Shown here: positions 6,776 through 6,906 of the stretch, piece after piece | Layout: the number at the start of each line of letters is the position of its first letter | How positions within the stretch are numbered: position 1 is the first letter of the stretch | Assembly (NCBI GenBank): GCA_903847285.1 | Contig: CAINDH010000047.1 | Span: 1 to 6,906, forward strand | Direction of reading: 5' to 3' | Source of the DNA: an uncultured Verrucomicrobia subdivision 3 bacterium | GTDB lineage: Bacteria; Verrucomicrobiota; Verrucomicrobiae; Limisphaerales; UBA11358 | DNA: 6,906 nt | The notes under the pieces: model-generated | The model's database searches: none | What the model saw: only the letters and a program-made list of their open reading frames with translations | Told to the model about the DNA's origin: nothing | Program-made: the position numbers and the translations under genes

Positions 6776-6846
6776 GGGAGCCTGTTCGATTTTTTTTGTG
6801 ATGTAGTTTTCATATGCTTTTTTTTTCTGCTCTGCTTGCCCCTCAT
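6331..6846 (-). CDS. Small Gln/Lys-rich protein with WQHPCG motif, 3' end lost at the breakpoint
   Basis: I do not know a named family for this protein. From the second ATG (6811-6813) it begins MKTTSQKKSNRLPQESEQ, a Lys/Gln/Pro-rich, probably disordered N-terminus. A predicted helix follows (LPTEKVLAMLQQQDRRLWEMAEVV), then a compact motif-rich part: KWIWVSFSEQPAP, VRQTLAQLGFHWNRTRQ, AWQHPCGQF. From memory, this W-x-W-V ... GF-x-WN ... W-x-H-x-C-G pattern occurs in small proteins often carried on plasmids and integrative elements; I could not verify this. The recognisable sequence spans about 6470-6813. The last ~45 codons, down to 6331, are antisense of the PAS 2 domain, so the native C-terminus is missing. 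The ATG at 6846 overlaps a possible upstream stop; runs of A9 and A8 (T9 at 6818-6826 and T8 at 6790-6797 on the plus strand) make the N-terminal frame prone to sequencing error or slippage. Confidence 0.5.
   Translation of the reverse strand: MRGKQSRKKKHMKTTSQKKSNRLPQESEQSQQAAAQPTSTPQPERVDTRLPIDTEARKQNRTLPTEKVLAMLQQQDRRLWEMAEVVGKWIWVSFSEQPAPTVRQTLAQLGFHWNRTRQAWQHPCGQFRLSSVVSSCTPTICSVWPESSRTGNARPRVQRTSPSGSTMRYSC
6461..6476. other. Shared breakpoint where two convergent genes lose their 3' ends
   Basis: On the plus strand the PAS 2 consensus ending (VGVHEDTTLLKR) finishes at about 6466 and is followed by a meaningless tail. On the minus strand the conserved-looking WQHPCGQF ends at about 6467-6472, and its frame then runs on only as antisense of the PAS 2 domain to a stop at 6331. 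Both genes therefore stop making sense at the same few bases. This fits a deletion, insertion or recombination junction, or an artificial join in assembly. No inverted repeat or target-site duplication can be checked because the far side is outside the window. Confidence 0.6.
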
Positions 6847-6906
6847 CCGTCGGTCGCCTTGTTCACGAAACAGCCGAGCCTCCAGCCCTCCTGCGTGGAA
6901 GTAGTC
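6843..6906 (-). CDS. Possible 3' end of an upstream minus-strand gene (partial, unidentified)
   Basis: Reading leftward from the window edge, one minus-strand frame gives TTSTQEGWRLGCFVNKATDG and stops at a TGA (6843-6845) that overlaps the ATG at 6844-6846 as ATGA. That arrangement is common between co-transcribed genes. However, the frame of the WQHPCG protein itself is also open to the edge (DYFHAGGLEARLFREQGDRR before the ATG). Either an upstream gene ends here or the WQHPCG protein starts outside the window. Only about 20 codons are visible, so no function can be given. Confidence 0.2.
   Translation of the reverse strand, partial: TTSTQEGWRLGCFVNKATDG

Overview
The window looks like a fragment of a GC-moderate, polysaccharide-degrading bacterium, most likely a member of the Verrucomicrobiota (Pedosphaera/Limisphaerales-like) or a related PVC-group organism. 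The assignment is an inference from the style of the proteins: secreted glycoside hydrolases, a PL9 lyase, a secreted double-VOC protein and a PAS-rich membrane sensor, with start codons that lack good Shine-Dalgarno sequences. No rRNA, tRNA, CRISPR array or recognisable transposase is present.

Bases 1-5125 hold four closely packed plus-strand genes that look like one operon for breakdown of plant or algal polysaccharide. They are the 3' part of a GH29 alpha-L-fucosidase (1-888), a GH78-type alpha-L-rhamnosidase (885-2807, ATGA overlap with the fucosidase), a PL9-type right-handed beta-helix polysaccharide lyase with an intact predicted Ca2+/Lys active site (2837-4108), and a secreted protein with two VOC domains (4139-5125). 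Lyase, rhamnosidase and fucosidase together fit rhamnogalacturonan-type pectin (RG-I or RG-II) or a fucose- and rhamnose-containing algal polysaccharide. The rhamnosidase is abnormal. Its N-terminal beta-sandwich domains run straight, in frame, into the middle of the catalytic (alpha/alpha)6 barrel, with roughly 280-300 residues missing, including the region that carries the general-acid motif of GH78.

Bases 5126-5320 are an AT-richer intergenic stretch with a short inverted repeat and no gene. A membrane sensor follows (5321-6775 as an open frame) with four predicted transmembrane segments and two PAS domains. Its recognisable sequence stops at about base 6466, just after the second PAS domain, where an output domain would be expected. 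From about 6470 to the right edge the DNA makes sense only on the minus strand. There a small protein with a Gln/Lys-rich N-terminus and a W-x-W-V ... GF-x-WN ... WQHPCG motif runs toward the sensor and loses recognisable sequence at the same point. Two converging genes are therefore cut at a shared breakpoint, which indicates a rearrangement, the edge of an inserted element, or an assembly chimera.

The two most notable points are the in-frame domain deletion in the rhamnosidase and the shared truncation junction near 6466. I did not find a convincing new multi-gene system.
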